NCBI GenBank assembly: GCA_032622095.1
Contig: CP136069.1
Coordinates: 38,044,194 to 38,108,193 of the forward strand
Source: Siphonodentalium dalli
Lineage: Eukaryota > Mollusca > Scaphopoda > Gadilida > Siphonodentaliidae
Reading direction: 5' to 3'
DNA length: 64,000 nucleotides
Part shown: piece after piece, positions 20,226 through 32,187 of the stretch
Position numbering within the stretch: the first letter of the stretch is position 1
Layout: every line of letters begins with the position of its first letter
The notes under the pieces: model-generated
The model's database searches: none
Told to the model about the DNA's origin: nothing
Seen by the model: the letters and a program-made list of their open reading frames with translations, nothing else
Program-made: the position numbers and the translations under genes

Positions 20226-21242
20226 TATATGCACCATATTTAAACCTTTCAGAAGCCTGAAATCACGTTGGCTTTTGTTAAATCCCGATGGCCCCGGAGA
20301 TCAAATACATGCATGTATGTCGATAAATACACTGAATGCGATTACACACGAGCTTAGTATGTCACAGAAAAATGTTTTCAAATCAAAGAATTTGGAAAAA
20401 TCCTTTGCTTCAACGCGGAACAAAAAGGGCGTTTCTTGTTATTTTCGTTTCTTGTTATTCTCGTTTCTTGTTATTCTCGTTTCTTCGCAAGACAAAAATA
20501 AAGAGCGTCCGTATATATAACTTCTGTGTAAAATATTGGAAGCAGTTGATATCTATTTATAACTCTATACCTGAATCTGTATAGGTAATTTAGAGGAAAC
20601 AACAATATATTATATACTGGTTTTTTCCCAAATCTAAAAACAGAAAAAGTTAATAAGGCGGTTGTTTTTTACATCCGTCCAGTTTAGAAAGGTATAATAT
20701 ATGGTAATAAAACTATTTAAGATACATTCCAAGCCCCGGGTAAATAATTATTGAATTTTAATTTTGCACCACTGTGGATTTGATAAAGCCAGTTAAAAAT
20801 CATGTAGATAGATAGATAGAATAGTTTTTAGACAAAATTTCCACTGTCCGATGTCATAACAATAATAAATACATGTATTACATAATTGACAAATAGTTTA
20901 TATAAAAAAATGCACACCAATGATCAACATTCGTAAAGATTTGCGAGAATCAAATATAGAACAGTAAATCAGGATCATGTATTTTTCAAGAATGAAATGA
21001 TATTCACTGTTATTATTTTAGTCGGTATTTACCCCGGCTCCTTTCATTCATGCGTGTGTGTGTCAGGTTCATTTGACCTTTCTTTGAGAAATATCCGGAC
21101 CATAATGCTTAGATTGTACATGTATAAATACAAAACTTCATCAATATTATAATTATTCTAAAAGTATATATATAACAACTGTTTTTGTGAATGGTCATTT
21201 TCGGCATCACTGGCATATTCATCAGAAAATTGAGGTGATTTA
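20226..21242. other. No supported gene
   Basis: Contains a short tandem TTCTTGTTATTYTCGTTTC at about 20436-20485, an AATAAAGAGCGTCC motif at 20498, and a (GATA)n stretch near 20810. Nothing else recognised. Confidence 0.4.
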
Positions 21243-21890
21243 AAACAAATTGCTGCTAGAATTGTTGCTGGGGTACAGAGAAGGACATATTTGAGTCCAG
21301 TCTTGCAACATCTTAACTGGCTGCCTATATCCAACATATGATATAAATTGAAATCAAATGTCTGGCTCACCTTTCGCGCTCCCGAAGGACCGGCACCTGA
21401 CTATACACAAAAGAGCTATATATTACATTTCTTATCACTTCATAACCCTTCATATATATTTATATATACTAGGATACAGAGCATTTTGTGTCGAGGTTCC
21501 AACTTTGTGAAACATACTCCCAGACTGTCTGAGGATATAACTCACGATAATTTGGAATTTCGAAAACATTTAAAGACTCATCTTTGTCAAATCGCCTATG
21601 AATTAATTGAATTTTTAACTGACTGTTACCTGGATCTTTTAGAGTCAATTATCATATAATTACTTTTACTACAAATTTACAATTGTGCTTTTTAAGACTT
21701 GCTATCTCGTAATATGTCTCTTAACCGTGTATATATTTTTTTTTACATTTTTATCATCGTATACAGTGCAATATGTTATTTGTATTGTATATATATATAT
21801 TTTTTAGTTGTTTTATATAACATCGCCTACGTATACAGAACTCTGTTGTGAAATATGTGAGCTACAAATGTTAGTAATAATAATGGCCAG
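21243..21890 (+). pseudogene. LINE (CR1/Jockey-like) reverse transcriptase C-terminus and 3' tail
   Basis: The frame from 21243 reads KQIAARIVAGVQRRTYLSPV then LQHLNWLPI, followed by an in-frame TGA at 21339, then YKLKSNVWLTF..GPAPDY and later FRKHLKTHL. The QxAARIV...R..I.PVL..L.WLP pattern followed by .YK.K and GLAPxYL-like sequence is the C-terminal end of many non-LTR reverse transcriptases. The polymerase core is missing. After the stop at 21657, AT-rich sequence ends with GTGAGCTACAAATGTTAGTAATAATAA, like the 3' ends of CR1-type LINEs. 5'-truncated and dead. Confidence 0.82.
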
Positions 21891-23878
21891 TTTGATTTTA
21901 AGCGGCAAAAATAAAGCTAATAATTAGACACCTTTCGATAATGAACGACAACAGATAATTATGACGTGTAGGGTATTATTTCACTATAATTTGTGTTCTT
22001 TCTATTCGTTGTCATTTTCCCTATCCGTTGTTACGATTACGGTTCGGATTTCCATCAGAACTCACAAATGCACATAAATATATATTGTTACGTTCGCGTT
22101 CGTTTCTCGGTTCCTCAATGTGAGAGATGATTCTGAGATTATGTCCTTAAATTGTGATCGTCATGTGGCCTTATTTTTTATCTATTAGTGGCAATCAAAT
22201 CATTCATCATCGTTCTCATTTGTACATAGTGTATTATATGTTTTCTCGTGTACCAAATTACCAATTGGCTGGGAATAAGGCATTACTTACTTACTTTAAA
22301 CAAGAGAATCTTGCAAAACACAAAGCGCTAAGCTATGACAAGATAACAGATTACACTAAATTGCAGAACACACCTGTATCACCACCATAACTAATTTGTT
22401 GTACAGTTTTGATTGGAAAAAAATTAAAGCAACCACCTCGCTTTGTCGTGGAAATTGAAAGGGGTCGTACGTTACACCAAAACGAAATCGTCGATGTATG
22501 TGACATTTTGTAAAATGATACAACAGTTTGTCGCTTTGATGCAATAATTTTACATGCGGCAAATCTAAAAGGGAAAAGAGTTATTAAGAATATTTCAAAG
22601 TGAATCTGCAGTGCAACTTCGTATATATTGCCCAATATATTCGTGGGAAATGACAAGAGATGAATTGGCATAAAATCCCTCATAAAGGCGAGAATGCAGA
22701 AATATATACGGTCAATATTTCTGGCTAAGACACCTGACAAAAGTACTGTGTATCTTTGATTTTTTTCTCTCTAAACCTCTAGTGTTATTTCTTTTTCGTT
22801 GAACACAAAATCATTTAACTTAGACACACACAGATTCTTTCGCCAATATAAATATTTATTAAAATGATTTACCTTAGAAACGAGGAATGGTGTTATGCCT
22901 TCCGTATCACTGAATATCACAAGCTATCCGCTCAGAACAAGACACAATAGCCGACTACAATTAAAGTTCAGTTGAGCATATGTTCGGTAAATATATCATA
23001 GAATTATATTATTTGGGTATTTCTGATGCACACGTCTACAGAATTGGGTCTTATTTCTCGCCGGGGGCGATTCTCGGCATTACTATTGGTCGCAGTGGAA
23101 TCTCTCCCCGCCCCACGCTGGGAGTTTTGTAGATTCACCGGAGTATCATGTGTAACCACATGTGGCGATAGTTTGATTTCATTCACATACTACTGCGAAA
23201 CAACAACAAATTATCCCATCAATCTCCGATTAATTAAATGATAGCAGACCTAATTAATTAACATCGAGACCCAGGGGTTGGTTTTAATCCCACGACTCTT
23301 CTCAGATATTTTCAGTACAATTGTCTTTATCCACGGTCCCTGTCACGGCTTCATGGAATAAAATATGACCCGTTACATGACATAAGAATACATCTATACC
23401 ATGTAAGTCAGAGTACTCGATGAAGATCTGATCTGAGTCTGAACTGAATAAAATCTCCTGTCAAATCAGCCCGTTCTCCTGAAAATAAGCTCACATTGAA
23501 CTTATTTCAAAAACACAAATAAACCCATATCGGCATTATTTGATTCTGAATTACGCTCAAAGTGAACAGAAATGGACTCACCAGATGTACGTTCGTTATA
23601 TTATGTTTTCACTGTGGCCCGCGCCATAAAACAGAATAACGGGTATAAGTCTACTATGGGCTTATTTCAGATTCAAATAAGTTCAACATTAACTCATGTG
23701 GTATTTATGTCCAATACTAACCTATTTGCCCGAAGATATGTTGTACTGTTGGTCAATTATCCACTATGCAGATGAGAGACACAACATAATTACTTGTACT
23801 GGCATAACGAAGGCACCCAACTAAAACATTAAAGCAAAACTAAGGTAAACACAAATAAACGAATTTTATGTACTATCT
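21891..23878. other. No supported feature
   Basis: AT-rich DNA. A TTCTCCTGAAAATAAGCTC-type dispersed word is at about 23470, related to 4240 and 10088. Open frames are short and overlap on both strands. Confidence 0.4.
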
Positions 23879-24380
23879 TTAAAGACACGGTTGGCCTTGG
23901 CGATGGGTATCCTGTGAAAATATCTCCACCCGTCAAAAACCGCCACTAACAGAAAGAACATCAAAATGTAGATAGACTATGTCCGTATACAAATAAGAAA
24001 TATCACATAAACAGTATGTTATGGTCATATGTTTGACCATTGTTATGTAAACAAAAGCGTAAAAAGTTACTTTTCTGGTGTTTGTTTATATTATGATGGT
24101 AAACATAAAGGTGGTTCTTTGTTGGTGAATACCTGATATGGAACTAATAAAGAGCGTTTATGCCATTTGTGTGTGATTAGCCAGTAGCATTGTGCTGTCT
24201 TCTGTAACACAATCAGTCTCTTGCTTAGGTAAAATATAGTAGGTCTCTATGATAACATGCTGTTTACGCGATGGTCATGGTATATATGAACCGAACTGTA
24301 TGCGTTTTACTGTTTTTCTGATTACGGTGTTTGGAACAAAAATGAATATTTTCGACAATTAAGGCCACACGTGCCTTTAA
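23879..24380 (-). mobile_element. TTAA element, AGGCACGTGTGGCC family, copy 2
   Basis: Inverted relative to copy 1: starts TTAA-AGACACGGTTGGCC (23879) and ends GGCCACACGTGCCT-TTAA (24377-24380). One of the paired AAAGAGCGTT motifs is mutated (AAAGGTGGTTC near 24110), the other intact (24145). Confidence 0.88.
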
Positions 24381-24399
24381 TATTCAATTTAGCAAGATC

Positions 24400-24660
24400 A
24401 CGAACGCTCTTTATTAATAGGTGGTCTTTCTAGTACAACTTGCATATAATATAATAGTACAGCTGGCATATATTATAGTAGGAAAGCTGACGTATATTAT
24501 AATAGTAAAGCTGACGTATATTATAGTAGGAAAGCTGACATTTATTATAATAGTAAAGCTGACATATATTATAATAGTAAAGCTGACATATATTATAATA
24601 GTAAAGCTGACATATATTATAATAGTAAAGTTGGCATATATTATAATAGGAAAGCTGCTT
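24400..24660. repeat. 24-bp minisatellite next to an AACGCTCTTTATT motif
   Basis: About nine units of AAGCTGACATATATTATAAT plus AGTA from about 24435 to 24655. GAACGCTCTTTATTAATAGG lies directly upstream at 24403. Frames in all directions read through because the unit is a multiple of three, but this is repeat-driven. Confidence 0.88.
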
Positions 24661-25882
24661 CTTTTCAAAAGTTGATAGCTGACCATAAAGAACCGACAGT
24701 GACCGAATCGGGTAGGGCATATCCAATATTTATTGGGTGTGGCGAAAAGAAGTAAGAAGCAAAGCTCTCTCCCAGAAAGAAAAAGCGTTAAAGTGCCTCA
24801 ATGTCATCGAAGTGGGTTCGTGTGAAATATCGCAAGTCTGTAACACAACTATTATCAACACATACTTAAAAAAAAACATTTCTAGTCAAAACTTTACATA
24901 ATACAATGGAAAATGTCAAAGCATTGAAAACTATTCTGAAAATCATATTCAAATTAAGATATTTCAACTCACTGCTCGATAAGCGATGTCTGTTGACATA
25001 CTCGACTTACCCGTTATTCCGTTGTATGGCTCGGGCCACAGTGAAAGCATTATAAAGAGCGTAATCTGGTAAGACAAGTTCGGTTCATATGGAGCGTAAT
25101 TCAGATAAAAAAAATGTCGATAATGATATATGAACACAATTGGGGGTTTTTTTTTGAAGAAGAAGGCTTGCCGATCTGACAGAAACTTATTATCTCTTCC
25201 ACTTTCCGCAAAAAAAAACCTCTGCATTTTAATCACATTAGAACAAAAAAAACAACAACGAACGCTCCATATTGTCACCGTCTGTAGAAGAAAGGGACCC
25301 TTTATACAACGAAGTTGTGTGAGCCAGGATGGATATAATAGAATAACGCAGCTTGTCCGTCCACGCAAGTCCGCGGTCGCAACGTAAAATGTTTCTGTAA
25401 ATTTGTTTTAAACATGTGGACCTGGGAACCTGTGCACATGCGATTATGACCCATGCCGTCAGATAAGTTCAAATTAACAATTTGTAAAAGTTTCATAGTA
25501 TTGACCACAGACCGAGTTATTCAACTCCGAAATATTGTACAACAAAAATAATGTTGTCCGACCATGCACTCCTTGACTTCCTATATATAATGATTTATTT
25601 TTGAAACTTGGCGCAAATATGTACCATGTGATCCTGAGTTCGGTTAGCAGGGTATTGTACATGTACTTCCTGATCATTTATTTTTAAACTTGACAAATGT
25701 ATGTACCACCATGGGATCCTGTGCGCCTACGATTAGGAAGTCAGTCTGACGTAATGTTGGAGAGTTATCGCCCTTTTTACTCAGGATCTTTTTCTAAGCT
25801 TCTAATCATTAATTTCTTGATAAATGGTTATAAAACTCAGAGATATACCATGATTATAACCTGTGCATCTGCAATTGCGAGG
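24661..25882. other. No supported gene
   Basis: Holds AAAGAGCG-type motifs at about 25051 and 25262, a small poly-T/poly-A rich stretch, and a loose direct repeat between about 25420 and 25740 (CTGGGAACCTGTGCACATGC / GGGATCCTGTGCGCCTACG, GACTTCC / AAGTCA). No coding feature supported. Confidence 0.4.
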
Positions 25883-26146
25883 TTAACCCTTTCATGACGA
25901 GAGTTCACGGCGGCAGCTGCGCTGGTGCAGCATTACAGATCATGTGCCAGCGGATTATCTTATATAAGCTAAATCTCCTATTGGGAGCCTCACATATATA
26001 ATAATGCACTGTTTTACAAGGTCATGTGTTCTCTTATATATGCGAGGCTTCCTATGTATATCGGAGCCTCGCATATATAAAATAATGCATTGGTACATTG
26101 TTTTCGCAAGATTTCAGGAAGCTCCTGGTATGCATTGAAGAGTTAA
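25883..26146 (+). mobile_element. TTAA MITE, CCCTTTCATGACGAG family
   Basis: TTAA (25883-25886) then CCCTTTCATGACGAG; right end CATTGAAGAG then TTAA (26143-26146). GCAGCTGCGCTGGTGCAGC near the left end is a further small palindrome. Two diverged CTTATATATGCGAG-type hairpins lie at about 25950-26000 and 26030-26094. Confidence 0.8.
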
Positions 26147-26381
26147 GAGATTTTGTTCTTTCGAATGTAAACATATAAAAATATCTATATACCTTTGATG
26201 TAGCCCAATTCTCTGTGGGGGTCTTCTTTGTCCCACTGGGACAGTCCCACCTCTATTCTCTGTTTGATGCCAATTTTTTCTCACTAGATAAAAGTCTTGT
26301 CATATGTGCATTGTTTGTCTAGAATAAGTTCATATATTTATTTCGACATATTTTGAATTTCAGAACGAAAGCAAATACTTA

Positions 26382-27514
26382 GGGCGCGTACACATGAAGC
26401 TGCAAGAAAATATCTGCAAGAAAATATCAGGTACAATTGTACTTTGATATTTTCTTGCTGCAAAGATTACGCCCGTGAGAAAGCGGCGGGTTAGTTGACG
26501 TTGATTGAGCTCAATGTGACTAGTGTTAGTCGTGTTTGTTGAAGTGAATTACTGCGGACAAACAACCTATAGTCCATATCGAATATTCATAGAGTTATAT
26601 CAGTGCTCTTAGCCTAATATTAGACCATGGTTCGGCCCGGCCCGGTGTGCGAAAAGTTTGTAATCTGAACAAGAAAATCGCAAAATCCTACCATCTAGAC
26701 TAGCCTCAATCATTCCTAGAGTTGGAAATTTCAAACCTGACACCCCACTTAGGTTGGAAAATTTACATCTGATGACAATTCCAATGACAATGTTGACCAA
26801 ATGTATGACAATATTGTTTTCTTAAATTAACTAGCAGTTTTTGACTTTTGACTCAGGCTGGCCACGGGGGAGGGACCAGGACACAAGCTTTCAAAGTGTT
26901 GGAAATTTCCAACCTGTCACCCCACTGAGGTTGGAAAGTTTCCAACTGATGACCATTTCAGACCAAATGTTTTACCAAAAATAGGAAAATATGCAAATAT
27001 TGGTCCAAAAACAATTAATTCCCCCAAGAAATTTTTTGAAAATCAAACTACAAGAACATTTTCAACCTATTGTTGGTGTGAAATTTCCAACTAATGTTTT
27101 GGCAGGTATGAAATGTCCGACTGTTGAAATTATTGACCAAAGTTGGGGTGATCGAGACACACCAAGCCCCCCCCCCCCCCTGTCGCACGTCTCTGTATAC
27201 ACGTATATACATGTATATATAATACATCAGCGGTTCTGACAACCAATGTAAAATGGAAATTCGTAGTATGTTGAAACAGACGATACTATTGATCGATCAT
27301 AACTCGAGTGGTTGAATTGTTACGATCATATCCCTGCGAGATTAGTTAACGGATACCGATGGCCACCTATCAAGGTGAACACATATCACCAATTGGCGAT
27401 AAAATATCAGCGCGCTGCCTTCGTCGGATATTTTCCGGTATTATTTATTTCATTGGTCAAGTAAGTCACATGGGGCATACCTGATATTTTCTTGCTGGCC
27501 ATGTGTACGCGCCC
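26382..27514. mobile_element. Harbinger-like element with TTA duplication, copy A
   Basis: The left end GGGCGCGTACACATG at 26382 is preceded by TTA (26379-26381). The right end CATGTGTACGCGCCC ends at 27514 and is followed by TTA (27515-27517). Sub-terminal GCAAGAAAATATC and AGGTA blocks are also inverted (27478-27500). A 3-bp TWA duplication with G-rich ends fits the PIF/Harbinger superfamily. No transposase; the interior holds a GTTGGAAA repeat (26623-27165). Confidence 0.85.
26623..27165 (-). repeat. GTTGGAAA dispersed repeat inside Harbinger-like copy A
   Basis: Begins ACCATGGTTCGGCCCGGCCC and ends near CCAAAGTTGGGGTGATCGAG, then a C(n) run. It shows repeated TTGGAAATTTCCAACCTGAC-type palindromes. 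The reverse-oriented relative is at 61855-62345, where CACACCGGGCCGAACCATG marks the same end. Confidence 0.75.
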
Positions 27515-27517
27515 TTA

Positions 27518-28470
27518 GGGTGCATTTACATTGCTATAGAAATGTACACAGATCTACACGCAGACATTGTAAACGGGTTGATATAGAAATGCACACAGAA
27601 AGAAAACGGTATTAGTTCGTGTGAGCAAAAATCGTGACCGCTACACGTCACGGTCAACGCCCATATATTGCGACAGGCAAATCAGTTTTGATTAATTGTT
27701 ACTCGGGCTTGGCGAATGTTTTCGTTGTCATTTCAACCCGTGTATTTCGAATATTGAACACGGATAGGGACGTGGCAACTTGTTCAACGGTTGGATATTT
27801 CATACCTGACACAACATTAGTTATAATTTCCAAATCACCAATAGATTAAAAATGATCTCGTAGTATTTGGGGGGGTTATTGTTTTCGGACCAATATTTGC
27901 ATAATTTCCTACTTTTTATCAAAATTTTCGACTGGAATGGCCATCAGCTGGAAATTTTCCAACCTTATCATAGGGGCGGATGTAATGTTGGAAATGTCCA
28001 ACACTTGGAAAGATTGTGTCCTGGTCCCTCCCCGTGGCCAGTCATCATCATCATATTTATTGTCTAACAGCTATATATAAAAACTGCATGTAATTTAAGA
28101 AAACAATATTGTCCTACATTGGTTAACATTGTCATTGGAATTGTCATCAGTTGAAAATTTTACTACATTTGGGCAAATAAAGGGTGTTGTAGGGTAACTG
28201 CATGATTGTCATTCTTTCTTCGAACCATTATCAAGTGGTATAAGGATACACTTTAAATACAAGCGGCACATACCAAATCGCTGTTATCTGCTGATAGTTG
28301 ATACATTTTTATGTCTGGCCTAAACTGACACGACTCGCAGTGAATTGTCAATTACCAGAGTACTGATCAGCGCGCGTTCACTATTAGTAATCATGTTGTG
28401 ATCACAGTAATGCGCGACACGTGACTTCATACAGATATGTATACATTTCTATAGCAATGTAAATGCACCC
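27518..28470. mobile_element. Harbinger-like element with TTA duplication, copy B, abutting copy A
   Basis: The left end GGGTGCATTTACATTGCTAT starts at 27518 directly after the TTA that also closes copy A. The right end ATAGCAATGTAAATGCACCC ends at 28470, followed by TTA (28471-28473). Inverted ends exceed 25 bp. It carries its own diverged GTTGGAAA segment (27770-28190). No transposase. Confidence 0.87.
27770..28190 (+). repeat. GTTGGAAA dispersed repeat inside Harbinger-like copy B
   Basis: Contains ATTTCATACCTGACACAACA, GGCCATCAGCTGGAAATTTT, GTCCCTCCCCGTGGCCAGTC and TTTAAGAAAACAATAT, all present in the same order at 61900-62200. Confidence 0.7.
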
Positions 28471-28473
28471 TTA

Positions 28474-29235
28474 TACTTGGTTCATTTACAACTTGATGAT
28501 TTTGCGTCGTTTTTAATTCTAGATTTTAGTGTACAATGATATCACCCCTGGTGAACTCTTCATGTTATGTACTTTAGTATGATATTGGTGCCAACTTTTT
28601 TTTTGATGATACTGATTTGTTTAGCTGTATGGTACATATAGGAGAAGTACAGATATACATGTTCAAGTTGTCATGCTTTTTGTGTATATAACTGAGATAA
28701 GAACAATTCAAGACAAGGACATCTTCCAGGAAAATGCTACATTGATTAGATAAATCCTACAAATGAATGTGCGTTGTATTTGAAGACGATAAAAATGCCT
28801 ATTCGGATCGTTTGTAACCAATTGATAGCCGATTGTATAAATATATTGATGGATGAATGTTTCATATATATATTGACTGAATGTGACTCAATCGTCCCAA
28901 ATGAATCACATGTGTTCTTATCGCGGTTTGGGCTCTAAAATACGCCTAATAATATTCGCTTTTTAATTTGTCCCGGTACCTAAATATAGGTCGGTAGATA
29001 CTTGAACTACCTTTCTGTGAGCATTATTTGTCCCATAAAGACGCATTGAAGTCATAAAAAGACAGCATTGAAAACTATCGGGTCCCAAACAAAACGAAGC
29101 AATTTGCACGCCATGAAACCAAAAAGAGCGTTCCGTGCATGTTAGTCTATTCCAGATATATGGTAGAAATAAAGATCGTTTGCTTCACTTCTGTGCGAAA
29201 AATACTTACATTCAGAGGGCTAGGGCTGTCCACCT
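28474..29235. other. No supported feature
   Basis: AT-rich DNA, with one AAAAGAGCGTTCC motif at about 29121. Nothing else recognised. Confidence 0.4.
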
Positions 29236-29628
29236 TTAACCCTTTACCCAACAGAAGGGCCATGTGCCAATGCATTCTCTTATATATGCGAGTCGACCAT
29301 AGGTCGCCTCGCATATATAAGAGAATGCAATGGCTTAACACATTAAAAATTATAAAATTGTTAAAGAATGTAAGAAAAAATGGTAAAAAGTGTTAATTTT
29401 TTTTAGGCCAATGCATTCTCTTATATATGCGAGGCGACCTATGGTCGACTCGCATATATAAGAGAATGCATTGGCACAGGGTATAACTGTAACTATCACA
29501 ATGTGGTCAAGGTGCCGGTTCCAATGATATCCATATTTGTATGGTTTTATTGAGACAGACCGAAGATATTTTAAGCTGTTGAAGCTTTATTTGGCCGGTT
29601 TTGGCCGGTTTGTTGGGTAAAGGGTTAA
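29236..29628 (-). mobile_element. TTAA hairpin MITE (CCCTTTACCCAACA family)
   Basis: TTAA at 29236-29239 and 29625-29628, 14-bp inverted ends, hairpins at about 29266-29336 and 29405-29477, unique side with GGCCGGTTTTGGCC on the right. Complete copy. Confidence 0.92.
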
Positions 29629-29699
29629 ATTTCCAACTGCACCACTAACATTTAACCACTACAAACTCCCGCGTTCGCGAAATACCATTTGCGCCACCT

Positions 29700-29840
29700 T
29701 AGGATTGGAATTATCCAACTGCAAAAATGGTACCTCCAATTATTACTTTCCAGTTATTGGAAATGTCCAACCTGAATTTCCAACATGACACACCTTAAGG
29801 TTGGGCAATTTCCAACTGATGGCAATTTCAATTATAATTT
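29700..29840 (+). repeat. GTTGGAAA family fragment
   Basis: Contains TTGGAAATGTCCAACCTGAA, GACACACCTTAAGGTTGGGC and AATTTCCAACTGATGGCAAT, in the family order. Confidence 0.6.
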
Positions 29841-29984
29841 CTACATGTATACTTTTGGCATGCAATTCCCATATGTTGATAATATTGACCAAATACATCC
29901 CACCACCACCCCGTCACCACGTACACGTAAACGCTTTCGCGTTATATCAAGACTACCACTGTATAGCAGGGCAATGGCCATTGT

Positions 29985-30481
29985 CTGATCCCGCTTCGAT
30001 CTCAGATTTTGGTTGTCGGGTCGGCTCTGTTGGTAGAATGGAGAGCGCAGTACTTCGCTGGAATCTGCCGGTCTCCTGGTATTGGATGACCAGAGCGGTT
30101 GAAGACCTGGATTCCGGAACCCAGCGAGTGGAAGACGCCCTTCAGGACGCCAACGGGATGATGACAGGAGAAGATAGGAGCTGCTGGATAAAAGTTACCA
30201 GGACATCGGGACGACTTCCAGCTGGCCTTCTCCTTGGATTTGACAACACCATCACGTCAGCCATCCCATTGGAGCACCCCGGACTCAGGATACCATCCAG
30301 CAGGAGTCACCGTCACCGACGAGGCAACAACACCTGCTTGGGCACTACAGCTACCATCAACCTACAGTGGTCCAGGGGGCTAAACACCCCCTCGTCTGGA
30401 TACCGGCTACGGAAACAGAAGAAGAAAATTGCTTTAAGAACAGATACTTCTTCAAATTTTTTTATTATAAATTTTAAATAA
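29985..30481 (+). pseudogene. GC-richer open segment of unknown origin, possible gene fragment
   Basis: A block clearly richer in G and C than its surroundings, with one frame open to TAA at 30479-30481. It reads GTQRVEDALQDANGMMTGED and then RSCWIKVTRTSGRLPAG. A second frame (SYQDIGTTSSWPSP.. and later QQESPSPTRQQHLLGHYSYH) also looks protein-like across a frame change near 30175, which suggests a decayed coding sequence. An AATAAA follows directly (30477). I do not recognise the family. It could be a processed pseudogene or part of a retroelement; no splice sites are convincing. Confidence 0.35.
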
Positions 30482-31520
30482 AGGCTAAAAATGAGGGGGA
30501 AGGGGAAGGGCAATTGGGCCCTTTCGAGAATCCCGATGTTACCCCCCCCCCAAACACTCTCTCGTGGGGCAATGGTTGACCAGTCGTGGTTGGAAATGTC
30601 CACTGTGACATTGCGGTAATCGTATTGCCTTGTTTCATATTTCGTACCCACACAATTACAGATACACGACTGTACTGACACTATTAGCTACATGTATAAT
30701 ATATTTTAAAATGTTTGTGCTTAGATCCAAAGAGCCCCCAATTTCGAATTTGATTCAATTGGCTAAATCTTTTTTCAGGGTAAAAGTTGAGAAACAGTTT
30801 AAAATTTCCACTCGAACGTCTGACTTTGATCTAGTATTACAGATGATGCTCTTTGAAATTCGAAGATCCCCTCCCCGATGAACACCACCAGCCACATCCC
30901 TGTGCCATTCCTAGCCGAATCACCTGTCAGAGATTGCGCGATGACATACACACATCTCTTCACTGTAATCACCTTAGAACCACTGCGCGCCGCTAATTAT
31001 CACACTAATTTCGTAATCGAGGAATGAGACCGGGCGCATAACTCACATCGCTTTCGTCATACTCTGTAACAGTTATTACCTATCTGGCTGTGGGCAAACG
31101 ACGTGTTAAGTTGTTATCGGGTTAGTGCCATAAGTAGTGTATTTGAGTCCAAGTGAAGTCTGATTTTAACATAATTTGGACTATGATTTCATTAATACGC
31201 CATTTACTTATAAATAGTGCAACGGACATGATTGGCGGATACATACACGAAGTACCAATATGATACAATCCTTATATACTCAAAACATATAGCACTTTTC
31301 AAGCTGGTGAGATATAAACGCTCTTTAATCAGAACGTTTCAGAAATACATTGACCATGCAGGGACGTTCTTTCTATCGTGCTGATGAAAACGATGTCTTC
31401 TCGATTGTTTGACTTTAATAAATCTTTCATGTATGCCTAATTATCGACCTATTTTAATCTGGTGTAACAAAGGCGATCATTACTTAAGAACAAATTAATG
31501 CTTCAAAAAGCAAAGTTCAG
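30482..31520. other. No supported gene
   Basis: Poly-C stretch at 30541-30551 and an AAACGCTCTTTAATC motif at about 31316. Otherwise featureless. Confidence 0.4.
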
Positions 31521-31920
31521 TTAACACTTTACCCAACAAACCGGCCAAAACCGGCCAAATAAAGCTTCAACAGCCTAAAATATCTTCGGTCTGTCTCAAT
31601 AGAACCATACAAATATGGATATCATTGGAACCGGCTCCTTGACCACATTGTGATAGTTACAGTTATGCCCTGTGCCAATGCATTCTCTTATATATGCGAG
31701 TCGACCATATGTCGCCTCGCATATATAAGAGAATGCATTGGCCTAAAAGAAATCTTTTTTTAACACTTTTTACCATTTTTTCTTACATTCTTTAACAATT
31801 TTATAATTTTTAATGTGTTAAGCCAATGCATTCTCTTATATATGCGAGGCGACCTATGGTCGACTCGCATATATAAGAGAATGCATTGGCACAGGGCCCT
31901 TCTGTTGGGTAAAGGGTTAT
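31521..31920 (+). mobile_element. TTAA hairpin MITE (CCCTTTACCCAACA family), slightly decayed ends
   Basis: Left TTAA (31521) then CACTTTACCCAACA (one change); right TGTTGGGTAAAGGG then TTAT. Hairpins at about 31673-31744 and 31823-31892. Confidence 0.88.
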
Positions 31921-32156
31921 CAAAAAACATGGAGACCACGGATAACTTACAATCAGAGCGTAGCTTATAGGTTGTTTTATTCCAATGTGTGAATCTCATC
32001 TTCCGATAATTTGACATCAATATTGAAAATACTAACGATATTCTGGTTCTGACCAGTCAAACAAGTTTGGAGTTCAAATGACCTTATATTTGAGTTTTCC
32101 AAATGGTTTCAATCGTTTGTGAGAAAATGCAAATGTAAATGAATGCAGTTGCACGT

Positions 32157-32187
<31 letters not shown>

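Noticed and set aside
24414-24726. Repetitive 84-98 codon frames on both strands
   Set aside because: Caused by the 24-bp minisatellite, whose unit length is a multiple of three.
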